This document shows, in pieces, positions 45,482 to 54,914 of a stretch of DNA of 64,000 nt. The stretch is from Paraburkholderia terricola (GTDB lineage: Bacteria; Pseudomonadota; Gammaproteobacteria; Burkholderiales; Burkholderiaceae): the NCBI RefSeq assembly GCF_900142195.1, contig NZ_FRAB01000018.1:58206-122205 (forward strand), in the 5' to 3' direction. Under the pieces are notes generated by a model. The model saw only the letters and a program-made list of their open reading frames with translations. It did not search any database and had not been told where the DNA came from. Positions within the stretch are counted from its first letter, which is position 1. Each line of letters opens with the position of its first letter. A program made the position numbers and the translations under genes.

Positions 45482-46336
45482 TCAGGGGACGTAGGCGCCC
45501 TTGGCATGCAGCGACTGTTCGGCGATGGCGAGTTGTTCGACCGCATCCGTGCCTTCGAGCGCGAGCAGATGCGCGACCAGCGACTCGGCAATCGCCGTGG
45601 CCGCGACCAGTGACGGAAAGAACGACGGACTCTCGTGCGAAAAAATCAGCACCTTGTCCGCATTGAGCGCGATGGGGGAGACCGCGCTGTCGGTGATCGC
45701 AATCAGCTTGCTGCCCTTTTCCAGTGCGGCTTCCGCCACGCGCGCGGCCTCCACCGAATACGGCGCGAAACTGATGACGATGGTCGCGCTGTCGCGTTCG
45801 ACCGTGCGCAATTGCATTTCCAGCGTGCCGGCCTCGCCGTTGAGCAGCGACACCGACGAACGGAACAACCGGTAGCCGTACACGAGACCGAACGCCACCG
45901 CGTAACACGAGCGAAACCCCGCCACGTGCACATGCGGCGCGCGCCGCAACAGCCGTGCCGCTTCCACGATCACGCGACCATTGTGCGCGGCGGTGACTTC
46001 GAGATTGTGCTGCTGCGCGACCAGCAGATCGTTCGCCAGCGCGTCTTTGGACTTGACGAGCGAACGTGCGCGGCTGGTGAGCGGCTCGGGCCGCGTGCGC
46101 ACGCGCGCGACGAACAGGTTGCGCAATTCATTCCAGCCGGGGAAACCGAGTTGCTGCGACAAACGCACCAGCGACGCCGGTTGCACCTGGGCGCGCTCGG
46201 CCACCTTGCGCATCGACGAGACCGCGACTTCGTCGGGATGATCGAGCAGGAAGGCCGCCCCCATCTGAAACTGCGGACTCAGTTCGGAGAAGCGCGCGCG
46301 GATCAGGACGGCAAGCTGGTCGAAGCTGTCTGGCAT
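45482..46336 (-). CDS. RpiR/MurR-family regulator (HTH plus SIS domain)
   Basis: A 284-residue regulator: an N-terminal HTH_6 domain (FLLDHPDEVAVSSMRKVAERA, then QPASLVRLSQQLGFPGWNEL) and a C-terminal SIS sugar-isomerase-like domain (about residues 120-260, with HVAGFRSCYAVAFGLVYGY and ATIVISFAPYSVEAARVAE). The family senses phosphosugars or related metabolites. Its target genes are not clear; it neighbours aspA on one side and the CMD protein on the other. Confidence 0.86.
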   Translation of the reverse strand: MPDSFDQLAVLIRARFSELSPQFQMGAAFLLDHPDEVAVSSMRKVAERAQVQPASLVRLSQQLGFPGWNELRNLFVARVRTRPEPLTSRARSLVKSKDALANDLLVAQQHNLEVTAAHNGRVIVEAARLLRRAPHVHVAGFRSCYAVAFGLVYGYRLFRSSVSLLNGEAGTLEMQLRTVERDSATIVISFAPYSVEAARVAEAALEKGSKLIAITDSAVSPIALNADKVLIFSHESPSFFPSLVAATAIAESLVAHLLALEGTDAVEQLAIAEQSLHAKGAYVP

Positions 46337-46492
46337 GCGATGGTCCGGGCAAGCGGCCGAGAAAGTTGACAACAAATGTTACCACCCGGTGCATCGCATC
46401 CAACAGCGCTGTCACCGGGATGTGGGCTCGTCGGCACGGCATGCCGGCAACCGAAGCGGAACCCGCCCAGCCCCGGCGTGTGAATCACCGGA

Positions 46493-47911
46493 TCAGTCGA
46501 ATGCGATCGCCTGGCGCGGCTGGGTCAGCATGGCGGGTTGCAGGATCTCGTCGAGTTGCGCGCGCGTGAGAAGGCCGCGCTCGACAACGATTTCCGCGAC
46601 GCCTCTGCCAGAGATGAGTGCCTGCTGCGCGACCTGGGTCGCATTCACATAGCCGATGTACGGGTTGAGCGCGGTCACGATGCCGATGGAGTTCTCGACG
46701 AGGGCCTGCAGTCGTTCGCGGTTCGCGGTAATGCCGTCCACGCACTTCGATGCCAGCGTGAGACAGCCCGCCCGCAAATGCGCAACGCTCTTGAAGAGGC
46801 TGTGTGCGATCACCGGCTCGAACGCATTCAGTTGCAACTGCCCCGCTTCCGCCGCGAAGGTGACGGTCACGTCGTTGCCGATGACTTCGAATGCAATCTG
46901 GTTCACCACTTCGGGAATAACCGGGTTCACCTTGCCGGGCATGATGCTCGAGCCCGCCTGAACGGCAGGCAGGTTGATTTCTCCAAAGCCCGCACGAGGA
47001 CCGCTCGAAAGCAGCCGGAGGTCATTGCATATCTTCGAGAGCTTGACCGCCACGCGCTTCAGCACGCCCGACAATTGCACGAAGGAGCCGACGTCTTGCG
47101 TGGCCTCGACGAGATTCGGCGAAGTGGTGACCGGAATTCCCGTGATGCCGGCAAGATGGCGACACACGAGCGGCGCGTAGTCGGGCGACGTGTTAATGCC
47201 AGTGCCAATTGCCGTTGCCCCCAGATTGATTTCGCAGATCAGCGTCGAAGCCTCCATCAAGCGCGCTTCGTCCTCGCCGAGCATCACGGCGAACGTGCTG
47301 AATTCTTGACCCAGCGTCATGGGCACGGCGTCCTGCAACTGGGTCCGCCCCATCTTCAGGTCGTTTTTGAATTCCTCCGCCTTGCGCTCGAATGAAGCAC
47401 GCAGCACAGCCATCGCGTGAACGAGTTGGACAATGCCCATGTAAGCCGCGATTTTCAGTGCAGTCGGGTAGACATCGTTGGTGCTTTGCCCAAGATTGAC
47501 GTCCTCGTTGGGGTGTAGCGCCGCGTAGTCGCCGCGTCCATAGCCCACGTACTCGAGCGCGAGATTGGCAATGACCTCGTTGGCATTCATGTTCGTGGAT
47601 GTGCCGGCACCGCCCTGAATGACATCGACCACGAACTGGTCATGTGCGACGCCGCTACGAATCGCGTGGCATGCTTGCACGATGGCCTTCATCTTGTGGT
47701 CCGGCAGCAAACCTAGATCGTGATTGGCCAACGCGGCTGCTTCCTTCACGCTGGCGAGCGCATTCACCAGATTCGGGTACGTCGAGATGGGAATACCCGT
47801 GATCGGGAAGTTCTGCAGCGCGCGCAGGGTATGCACGCCGTAATAGGCCTCGTCGGGGACGGGTAGATCGCCAAGGAGGTCGTGTTCGATACGTTCAGTG
47901 CGGGTTGACAT
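46493..47911 (-). CDS. aspA: Aspartate ammonia-lyase
   Basis: A 472-residue aspartase, converting L-aspartate to fumarate and ammonia. The fumarase/aspartase signature GSSIMPGKVNPVIPEVV is present, as are VDVIQGGAGTSTNMNANEVIA, NLGQSTNDVYPTALK and GRTQLQDAVPMTLGQEF; these and the length match AspA rather than fumarase C. It is the last gene of a symporter-racemase-aspA group on the minus strand, about 100 bp after the racemase. The group would import aspartate, interconvert D and L forms and feed fumarate to the TCA cycle. Confidence 0.93.
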   Translation of the reverse strand: MSTRTERIEHDLLGDLPVPDEAYYGVHTLRALQNFPITGIPISTYPNLVNALASVKEAAALANHDLGLLPDHKMKAIVQACHAIRSGVAHDQFVVDVIQGGAGTSTNMNANEVIANLALEYVGYGRGDYAALHPNEDVNLGQSTNDVYPTALKIAAYMGIVQLVHAMAVLRASFERKAEEFKNDLKMGRTQLQDAVPMTLGQEFSTFAVMLGEDEARLMEASTLICEINLGATAIGTGINTSPDYAPLVCRHLAGITGIPVTTSPNLVEATQDVGSFVQLSGVLKRVAVKLSKICNDLRLLSSGPRAGFGEINLPAVQAGSSIMPGKVNPVIPEVVNQIAFEVIGNDVTVTFAAEAGQLQLNAFEPVIAHSLFKSVAHLRAGCLTLASKCVDGITANRERLQALVENSIGIVTALNPYIGYVNATQVAQQALISGRGVAEIVVERGLLTRAQLDEILQPAMLTQPRQAIAFD

Positions 47912-48014
47912 GTGATGCTCCGATGCAAAAAAAGGACGAACCGGGCGCGCCGCCCAGTTCACGAACCGAGCGGAGAAATCGCTGTTTTTCAGGGGCCCGA
48001 GGGCTGATGCGCGC

Positions 48015-49472
48015 TCAGTCGGCGGCGCCCATCGCGTGCGCGACGCACTGCCGCGCGAGCACTTCGGTGGGGTCGACAAGCCGCACGCGCACGCCATTGC
48101 CGCCGATGAATTCACCGTCCGGAAGAAGCATGGGAAGCTCGGTGCATCCCAGCACGATGACTTCGACGCCCTCGGCAATCAGTCCTTCGACGGCCGCGGC
48201 AATGTCCTCCTGACACTCACCGGTCGTAAAGCCGGCTTTGACGCCCTTCTTTCCGTAGATGGCGTCCATCACGCGCGCCTGCAGCGCGGGGCCTGGCGCC
48301 ATCTGCCGCAGTCCCCGCGATTCGAGCGCCTTTCGGTACACGCCGCTGTCGATCGTGCCCGACGTCGCCAGCACGCCGACATCGCGCAGACCGGGAAACG
48401 CCTCGCGCAGATAGTCAACGGTGACAGTGAGCATGTTGACGATGGGGATGCCGAGATACGGCTGAATCCGGTCGACGAACGCGTGGGCCGTGTTGCATGG
48501 AATGGCGATGAGGTCCGCTTCACCGTCTTCGAGCTTCTTGCACGTCGCGTAGAGCGAAATGGTCGGGTCCGCGCCGTTGCCGACAAGGTTCTCCGTTCGG
48601 TCGGGAATCTGGGGGTTCTGTTCGACCAGCAATTTGATGTGATCCTGGTCGCGCGACGCCGGGGTATTGCGGACGATCTTGTTGAGGAAATCAATGGTCG
48701 CAGCGGGGCCGACACCGCCCACCACGCCGACCTTGAAAACCGTATCGGGCGAGCTGGATCGGTCTGAGACGACATATTGCGCATACGCCATGTTCGAGTC
48801 GACGAGCGGCACTTTCAGCGGACCCATTTCCTCGGCCACGAGCGCAATCTCCGTCATGCCCGGCACGATCACATCGACGCCCTGATCGGTCAGGTCATCG
48901 CAGGCGGCACGCAGCAGCGCGACGGCACGGCCGCCCAGATTGCCGCTTTTGATGCCGTCGGCACCATAGACGGCTTGCGTCACGAGGTCGGTATCGCCGA
49001 GTGCGCGCGGGTGCACGACCTCGAATCGCGGAGCGGGAAAGTACCGTTCAAAGAGCCGCATTTCGCGCACGTAGTCGGATGCGAGCACGCCGATACGTTT
49101 CGCGTCGGGAAACTTGCGCTGAACATGGCTGCGAACCGCGTCGACAATGTTCGCGATCGGCAGACTCGTATTTGCCTTCAACTCGTCGATGAAGGTATGA
49201 CTGAGAAAGCATGGCAGCACGATCGTGCTCACGCCGCGCTTCTCGAAATCGCGGATCATGTCGAAGATATAAAGCTTGCGCTCCGTGGTGGCGGCGCTGC
49301 CGGAACCCGAACCCCTGAACGGACGCTGCTCGAAAATGATGTCGGCATGTTCGGCGTCGGACAAGGCCGGCGTCGCCTTCACCAGTTTGAAAAATACGTC
49401 GGCACTGGCCAGTGGACCCAAGCCGCCCACCACGCCCAGCTTGCGCCTGCTCTTCATCGGGGCGGCGCTCAT
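48015..49472 (-). CDS. Tandem aspartate/glutamate racemase-family protein
   Basis: A 485-residue protein made of two racemase domains (about 1-240 and 245-485), each starting with VGVVGGxGP-type sequence (KLGVVGGLGPLASAD and KVGVVGGVGPAATIDF). Single-domain racemases of this family are about 230 residues. The C-terminal half keeps both catalytic cysteines (IPCNTAHAF and VLGCTELPM). The N-terminal half keeps the first (LPCFLSHTF) but replaces the second with VPGMTEIAL, so it is probably inactive or altered. It overlaps the symporter stop by 4 bp (ATGA), which fixes the start. The likely role is aspartate (or glutamate) racemisation next to aspA. Confidence 0.87.
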   Translation of the reverse strand: MSAAPMKSRRKLGVVGGLGPLASADVFFKLVKATPALSDAEHADIIFEQRPFRGSGSGSAATTERKLYIFDMIRDFEKRGVSTIVLPCFLSHTFIDELKANTSLPIANIVDAVRSHVQRKFPDAKRIGVLASDYVREMRLFERYFPAPRFEVVHPRALGDTDLVTQAVYGADGIKSGNLGGRAVALLRAACDDLTDQGVDVIVPGMTEIALVAEEMGPLKVPLVDSNMAYAQYVVSDRSSSPDTVFKVGVVGGVGPAATIDFLNKIVRNTPASRDQDHIKLLVEQNPQIPDRTENLVGNGADPTISLYATCKKLEDGEADLIAIPCNTAHAFVDRIQPYLGIPIVNMLTVTVDYLREAFPGLRDVGVLATSGTIDSGVYRKALESRGLRQMAPGPALQARVMDAIYGKKGVKAGFTTGECQEDIAAAVEGLIAEGVEVIVLGCTELPMLLPDGEFIGGNGVRVRLVDPTEVLARQCVAHAMGAAD

Positions 49473-50752
49473 CGAGCCTCGACCTCCGCCGGCTCGAACG
49501 CCATGTCGTCGGGCGCCGGTTCACGCGCGGCCTCCCATTTCGCGATCACGGCGGTGGCGACGCTGTTGCCGATCACGTTGGTCATCGTGCGGCCCATGTC
49601 GAGAACCTGGTCGATGGCGAGAACCAACGCGACGCCGGCAGCGGGCAGATGAAACATCGGCGCGACAGCCGCGACCACCACCACCGACCCGCGCGGCACG
49701 CTTGCCATTCCCTTGCTGCTCAACATGAGAATCAGCAGCATGAATATCTGCTGCGAAACGGGCATATCGACACCGAAGGCCTGGGCGATGAAAATCGCCG
49801 CGAATGCCTGGTACATCATCGAACCATCGAGGTTGAATGCGTAACCCAGTGGCAGCGTGAAGCCGACCACTTTCTTGTCGACGCCGAACTTCTCCAGTTG
49901 CTCGGTAAGACGCGGATAGGCCGCCTCGCTGCTCGCGGTGGAAAAGGCGATCATCGCCGGCTCGCGCACAGCCTTCAGCAGACTCACCACTTTGCGACCG
50001 AGAAACGCATATCCGATGGCGATGAGAATGGCCCACAGTACGAACAGCCCAAGATAGAACGAGCCGATCAGCTTGCCGTACGTGTAGATCACGTCGAGGC
50101 CGCGCAGCGTCACCGTCGATGCGATCGCACCGAACACCCCGAGCGGCGCGGCGCGCATCACGTAGTTCGTCAGCCGCAGCATGACCGGGACTATGCCGTC
50201 GATCGCCTGAATGACGATGCCGACACGCGAGTCGCGCTTGAGCGCGCTGAGACCGACGCCAAGGAAAAGCGAAAAGACCAGGATCTGCAGAATGTCGTTG
50301 CGCGCCATCGCATCGAACAGGCTCGTCGGAAACGCGTGCGTGACGACGTCCTTGACGTTCAGCGCCGAGGTGTTGAGGCCCGTGCTCACCTCGCCGGCAC
50401 CCACCGTCAGATGCAGTCCGGCGCCGGGTTGCAACGCATTGGCCATGACGAGGCCGATGCCGAGCGAGACGATCGACGCGCTGACGAACCACGCGACCGA
50501 GCGCAGTCCGATACGGCCGACGTCGCCGTTGCTATCCATTCCCGCGAGGCCCGAGACGAGCGTGGCGAAAACGAGCGGCGCGATGACCATCTTGATCAGT
50601 CGCAGGAAAATATCCGTGACGATGGAAAAGTAACCGGCCACTGCTTTAAGGGTAGCGGGGTCGGTGACGGACGTGTGGCACACGTAGCCAGCCAGGATCC
50701 CGAGAAGCATCGCGGCTGCGATGCTCAGAGTAAGGCGATTCTTCATGTTCAT
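49469..50752 (-). CDS. Dicarboxylate/amino-acid:cation symporter (DAACS family)
   Basis: A 427-residue secondary transporter with eight helices and two hairpin loops in the GltP/DctA fold. Conserved substrate-site elements are present: AFSTASSEAAYPRL (serine-rich hairpin 1), LPLGYAFNLDGSMMYQAFAA (helix 7), MLSSKGMASVPRGSV (hairpin 2) and DQVLDMGRTMTNVIGNSVAT (helix 8). The substrate is a C4-dicarboxylate or acidic amino acid, and context with aspA and a racemase favours aspartate or glutamate. Start MNMKNRLTL; 50746 is an alternative. It leads the group racemase-aspA. Confidence 0.92.
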   Translation of the reverse strand: MNMKNRLTLSIAAAMLLGILAGYVCHTSVTDPATLKAVAGYFSIVTDIFLRLIKMVIAPLVFATLVSGLAGMDSNGDVGRIGLRSVAWFVSASIVSLGIGLVMANALQPGAGLHLTVGAGEVSTGLNTSALNVKDVVTHAFPTSLFDAMARNDILQILVFSLFLGVGLSALKRDSRVGIVIQAIDGIVPVMLRLTNYVMRAAPLGVFGAIASTVTLRGLDVIYTYGKLIGSFYLGLFVLWAILIAIGYAFLGRKVVSLLKAVREPAMIAFSTASSEAAYPRLTEQLEKFGVDKKVVGFTLPLGYAFNLDGSMMYQAFAAIFIAQAFGVDMPVSQQIFMLLILMLSSKGMASVPRGSVVVVAAVAPMFHLPAAGVALVLAIDQVLDMGRTMTNVIGNSVATAVIAKWEAAREPAPDDMAFEPAEVEAR

Positions 50753-50924
50753 CCGTCCCTGTGGCGGCGCCGGCGGCCGAAGTGACCGCCACGCGCGAAA
50801 GAAGGGATGAGAGCGACGCGGGCAGCGCCGCTTTCATCGTGGAACGGATGGTAGAGAGGTCAAAAAAAACGCTAATGCTGTTGCGGCATGCGCTCATGCG
50901 CGTTTCGCATAACGTGGGAAAACC

Positions 50925-51839
50925 CTATTCCAGCGCCGCCGCGCCGGCGCCGAGATGATGCCAGAGCGTGTCGAGAAATTCGCTGCGATTGGTCGAGTCG
51001 CGGTAGGCGCGTAGCTCCATCTGCAACTGCCAGCTCGCGGGTCCCGCCGGAACGAGTTCGCCATCGGCAAGTTCCCTTGCGATGGTGCTCCTCGGCAGCC
51101 ACGCCACCCCCTCTCCTTCCATTACCAGCTTCTTGAGAACCTCCGCCATGTCGGACTCGTAGTGCAGACGCAATGACAACGCGTCCGAGGTCCGCTTCAA
51201 CAGCAGGGCCTGGCACCGTCCAAAGTAGCTGGTCTCGGTGTAGGAGATAAGCGGTAGCGGACGCTGCTTCGTCCCCGGCAGGCGGAACTTCGGGCCGGCA
51301 CGCTCGTTGGGTCGGCTGGCCGGCATCAGGGTATCGAGACCGACCGTGACATGCTCATACCTGGCGGGATCCAGGTGCAGAGGCAGTTCAGGATGATGAT
51401 AGGCGAACATCAGCTCGCAGTTGCCGTTCACGAGCATGAGAATCGAGTCGTGAACGTTTGTCGGGATCACACGAGCACGCACTTCGCCGAATTGAGGAGC
51501 GAGCGCCTTGAGCCACGTCGGCAGGAAGTTCAGAGCGATGGTGTGCCCCGCGCAAATCTGCAGGCTCTTGCCCGCGATGCGCTGCTCGGTACGGATGATG
51601 GCTCGCGTATCGAATAGCCGGGCCAGGATGTCTTCGGCGACTTCGCGAAACAGTTGGCCGGCTGGTGTGAGGACCGGCGGAAAGCTGCTGCGGTCGATCA
51701 GCTCGGCGCCGACCCATTGTTCAAGCGACTGAATCCTGCGACTAAAGCCCGACTGAGTGACATTGCGAAACTCCGCTGCCCGCGAAAAGCTTTGGTACTG
51801 AGCAAGGGCGATGAAATCTTCTATCCATTTGATTTCCAT
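50925..51839 (-). CDS. LysR-family regulator next to the aspartate genes
   Basis: A 304-residue LysR regulator: HTH with FIALAQYQSFSRAAEFRNVTQ at the N-terminus and an effector domain with LNFLPTWLKALAPQF and LPLHLDPARYEHVTVG. The start MEIKWIEDF at 51839 fits the family (HypT/YwbI-like) and is chosen over 51905. It lies 172 bp upstream of the symporter gene on the same strand and is the best candidate to control it. Confidence 0.88.
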   Translation of the reverse strand: MEIKWIEDFIALAQYQSFSRAAEFRNVTQSGFSRRIQSLEQWVGAELIDRSSFPPVLTPAGQLFREVAEDILARLFDTRAIIRTEQRIAGKSLQICAGHTIALNFLPTWLKALAPQFGEVRARVIPTNVHDSILMLVNGNCELMFAYHHPELPLHLDPARYEHVTVGLDTLMPASRPNERAGPKFRLPGTKQRPLPLISYTETSYFGRCQALLLKRTSDALSLRLHYESDMAEVLKKLVMEGEGVAWLPRSTIARELADGELVPAGPASWQLQMELRAYRDSTNRSEFLDTLWHHLGAGAAALE

Positions 51840-52010
51840 TTGAGCCTTCGGGTCAGCCTTTGACGGAGGCCCGATTGTAGCCGGTGCGCGAGTCCGCGAA
51901 GTCATGCAATCGAATTGAAAGCGGACAGCGACTCCAACGCGTCACCGCAGGAAAGCAAACCACAAATTCTTCGTTCGCCCGCCGACGCTCCGTCACTAGA
52001 CTGTGAAGCA

Positions 52011-52026
52011 ACTTGTCATAACAAGT
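52011..52026 (+). promoter_or_regulatory. GntR (HutC-type) operator palindrome
   Basis: ACTTGT (52011-52016), spacer CATA, ACAAGT (52021-52026): perfect 6-bp inverted repeat 20 bp upstream of the GntR gene start. The TTGT-N4-ACAA core is typical of HutC-subfamily operators, which suggests autoregulation of the gntR-flavoprotein operon. Confidence 0.65.
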
Positions 52027-52046
52027 ACAGGCAACCCGACGACACC

Positions 52047-52826
52047 ATGCAACAACCCGCCCCGGCCATCGTGCTGCCCCTTCCCGCGCCGCCGCTCTAC
52101 GAGCGGATCAAGACGGAACTGCGACTGCGCATCCTGAACGGCAGTTATGCCGCGCACGCGCGGATGCCGTCTGAAAACGAACTGTGCGCGATGTTCAACG
52201 TCAGCCGCATCACCGTGCGCCAGGCGCTCGGCGATCTGCAGAAAGAAGGCCTCGTCTTCAAGCTTCACGGCAAGGGCACCTTCGTCTCCAAACCGAAAGC
52301 CTTTCAGAACGTCAGCGCGTTGCAAGGTTTCGCCGAAGCGATGTCGTCGATGGGATACGAAATCGTCAACCAGGTCAGACAGATCCGCTTCATCGCCGCC
52401 AACGCGCGAATCGCCGGTCGCCTCGATCTGCCGGAAAGCGCAAAGGTCGCCGAAATCCGTCGCGTGCGGCTGCTCGATCGTGAACCGGTCTCGCTCGAAA
52501 TCACCTGGCTGCCGGAAGCATTGGGCAAGCGCATTGCCAACGCCGACCTCGTCACGCGCGACATCTTTCTGATTCTGGAGAACGATTGCGGCGTGCCGCT
52601 CGGCCACGCCGACGTCTCGATCGACGCCATTCTGGCCGACGACGAAATCGCCGCAGCATTGAGCGTGGAGGAAGGCAGCCCGGTACTTCGGATCGAACGC
52701 CTCACGCACGCCGCGGACGGCACGCCGATCGATTACGAATACCTCTATTTTCGTGGCGATGCGTTTCGCTACCGTTTGCGCGTCGACCGTCAAAAAGAAC
52801 CGAACAGCACAAGGAACACGCCATGA
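52047..52826 (+). CDS. GntR/HutC-family regulator
   Basis: A 259-residue regulator with an N-terminal winged helix (LYERIKTELRLRILNGSY, then MPSENELCAMFNVSRITVRQ) and a C-terminal UTRA ligand domain (VAEIRRVRLLDREPVSLEI, ending with IDYEYLYFRGDAFRYRL). The start at 52047 lies just after the operator palindrome; the open frame extends further upstream but no ribosome site supports it. It overlaps the flavoprotein gene by 4 bp (ATGA), so it is the first gene of that operon and presumably senses its substrate. Confidence 0.9.
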   Translation: MQQPAPAIVLPLPAPPLYERIKTELRLRILNGSYAAHARMPSENELCAMFNVSRITVRQALGDLQKEGLVFKLHGKGTFVSKPKAFQNVSALQGFAEAMSSMGYEIVNQVRQIRFIAANARIAGRLDLPESAKVAEIRRVRLLDREPVSLEITWLPEALGKRIANADLVTRDIFLILENDCGVPLGHADVSIDAILADDEIAAALSVEEGSPVLRIERLTHAADGTPIDYEYLYFRGDAFRYRLRVDRQKEPNSTRNTP

Positions 52827-54556
52827 ACACACAGGTGATCGAGTACGACGTGGTGGTGGTGGGCGGCGGGACCGCCGGTCCGATGGCCGCCGTCAAGGCG
52901 AAAGAGCAGAACCCCGATCTCAAGGTGCTATTGCTCGAAAAGGCCAACGTCAAGCGCAGCGGCGCGATTTCGATGGGTATGGACGGCCTGAACAACGCGG
53001 TCATCCCCGGCCATGCGACGCCCGAGCAATACACGAAGGAAATCACCATCGCCAACGACGGCATCGTCGATCAGGCGGCCGTGTACGCCTACGCCCGGCA
53101 CAGCTTCAAGACGATCGAGGAACTCGACCGCTGGGGCGTGAAGTTCGAGAAAGACGGCACCGGCGACTACGCGGTGAAGAAAGTGCACCACATGGGCTCG
53201 TATGTTCTGCCCATGCCGGAAGGTCACGACATCAAGAAAGTGCTCTACAGGCAGCTCAAACGCGCGCGCGTTGCGATCACCAATCGCATTGTCGTTACGC
53301 GCGTGCTGACCGATGCGCAAGGACGCGCGTGCGGCGTGCTGGGTTTCGATTGCCGCACGGCGGATTTTTACGTGGTGCGCGCCAAGGCGGTCATTCTCAG
53401 TTGCGGCGCCGCGGGACGATTGGGTTTGCCCGCGTCCGGCTACCTGATGGGCACCTATGAAAACCCCACCAACGCCGGCGACGGTTACGCGATGGCTTAT
53501 CACGCCGGCGCTGCGTTAGCCAATCTCGAGTGTTTCCAGATCAACCCGCTCATCAAGGACTACAACGGCCCCGCCTGCGCTTATGTGACCGGCCCGCTCG
53601 GCGGTTTCACGGCGAACGGCAAGGGCGAACGCTTCATCGAGTGCGATTACTGGAGCGGTCAGATGATGTGGGAGTTCTATCAGGAGTTGCAGAGCGGCAA
53701 TGGTCCGGTGTTTCTGAAGCTCGACCATCTCGCCGAGGAAACCATTCAAACGATCGAGCAGATCCTGCACACCAACGAGCGCCCGAGCCGCGGACGTTTT
53801 CATGCGGGACGCGGCACCGATTACCGCCAGCAGATGATCGAAATGCACATCTCCGAGATCGGCTTTTGCAGCGGCCATAGCGCCTCCGGCGTCTATGTGA
53901 ACGAACGCGCCGAGACCACGGTTGCCGGTCTCTACGCCGCCGGCGACATGGCCGCGGTGCCGCACAACTATATGCTCGGCGCGTTCACCTATGGCTGGTT
54001 CGCGGGCCGCAACGCCGCGCAATACGTCGAAGGCCGTGAACATGCGGCCCTCGATAGCGAGCAGATCGACGCCGAGCGGACACGCATCTACGCACCACTC
54101 GAACGGGAGACGGGGCTGGCTCCGGCGCAGGTCGAATACAAGCTGCGCCGCATGGTGAACGACTATCTTCAACCGTCGAAGGTCACGCGCAAGATGGAAA
54201 TCGGCCTGCAACGCTTCGCCGAAATCGCCGCCGACATCGAGCAGATCAAGGCCGACAACCCGCACGAACTGATGCGCGCCGCCGAGGTTCGGGCAATTCG
54301 CGACTGCGCGGAAATGGCGGCGCATGCATCGCTGTATCGCACGGAAAGCCGCTGGGGCTTGTACCACCATCGCGTCGATTATCCGCAGCGCAACGACGCG
54401 GAGTGGTTTTGCCACACGCATCTGAGGAAAGACGCAACGGGCCGCATGGTCAGCGAGAAACGCGCCGTGCAACCTTACGTGGTGCCGCTCGACGATCGCG
54501 AGAGCCACGCCTATCAGAACCTGCGCATCGGCGAACCCGCGCTCGCCGACGCTTGA
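52823..54556 (+). CDS. AprA-like FAD-dependent reductase subunit (fumarate reductase/APS reductase type)
   Basis: A 577-residue flavoprotein of the fumarate reductase/succinate dehydrogenase/adenylylsulfate reductase (AprA) superfamily. It has the FAD-binding VVVVGGGTAGPMAAVKAKEQ at the N-terminus, SGAISMGMDGLNNA at 48-61 (as in AprA), then AVILSCGAAGRLGLPASGY and GLYAAGDMAAVPHNYMLGAF near residues 370-390. The next gene is an AprB-like ferredoxin, so the pair may form a two-subunit reductase. The substrate is unknown; the proximity of a sulfonate-type ABC binding protein suggests an organosulfur compound (inference). It is cytosolic, without signal peptide. Confidence 0.83.
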   Translation: MNTQVIEYDVVVVGGGTAGPMAAVKAKEQNPDLKVLLLEKANVKRSGAISMGMDGLNNAVIPGHATPEQYTKEITIANDGIVDQAAVYAYARHSFKTIEELDRWGVKFEKDGTGDYAVKKVHHMGSYVLPMPEGHDIKKVLYRQLKRARVAITNRIVVTRVLTDAQGRACGVLGFDCRTADFYVVRAKAVILSCGAAGRLGLPASGYLMGTYENPTNAGDGYAMAYHAGAALANLECFQINPLIKDYNGPACAYVTGPLGGFTANGKGERFIECDYWSGQMMWEFYQELQSGNGPVFLKLDHLAEETIQTIEQILHTNERPSRGRFHAGRGTDYRQQMIEMHISEIGFCSGHSASGVYVNERAETTVAGLYAAGDMAAVPHNYMLGAFTYGWFAGRNAAQYVEGREHAALDSEQIDAERTRIYAPLERETGLAPAQVEYKLRRMVNDYLQPSKVTRKMEIGLQRFAEIAADIEQIKADNPHELMRAAEVRAIRDCAEMAAHASLYRTESRWGLYHHRVDYPQRNDAEWFCHTHLRKDATGRMVSEKRAVQPYVVPLDDRESHAYQNLRIGEPALADA

Positions 54557-54565
54557 GGAGCGACC

Positions 54566-54811
54566 ATGTCCACCACACCGCACGACATTTTTCAGCGCAG
54601 CGCCGCGCCCGTCACGATCGATGAAGACAAATGCATCGCCGACAAAGGCTGCACCGTTTGCGTCGACGTCTGCCCGCTCGATCTGCTCGCGATCGATCTG
54701 AGCAAGGGCAAGGCGTACATGAAGTTCGACGAATGCTGGTACTGCATGCCTTGCGAGAAAGATTGCCCGACCGGCGCGGTCAGGGTCGATATTCCGTATC
54801 TGCTGCGCTAG
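54566..54811 (+). CDS. AprB-like 2[4Fe-4S] ferredoxin
   Basis: An 81-residue protein with two clusters: C23-x5-C29-x2-C32-x3-C36 (CIADKGCTVCVDVC) and C57-x2-C60-x2-C63-x3-C67 (CWYCMPCEKDC). The first cluster with a stretched spacer and the CWYCMPCEKDCPTGAV sequence are reminiscent of the beta subunit of adenylylsulfate reductase. It probably transfers electrons to the flavoprotein encoded 9 bp upstream. The start has GAGGAG 6 bp upstream. Confidence 0.87.
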   Translation: MSTTPHDIFQRSAAPVTIDEDKCIADKGCTVCVDVCPLDLLAIDLSKGKAYMKFDECWYCMPCEKDCPTGAVRVDIPYLLR

Positions 54812-54914
54812 CCGCGAAGGAACGCATTCAACGCACGCCACGCATGCAACGCACGATCGACTCGCGCATTGAACGCACCTGCTGCATCGGCTCACTCCAG
54901 ACCTCTTTCAGCTC

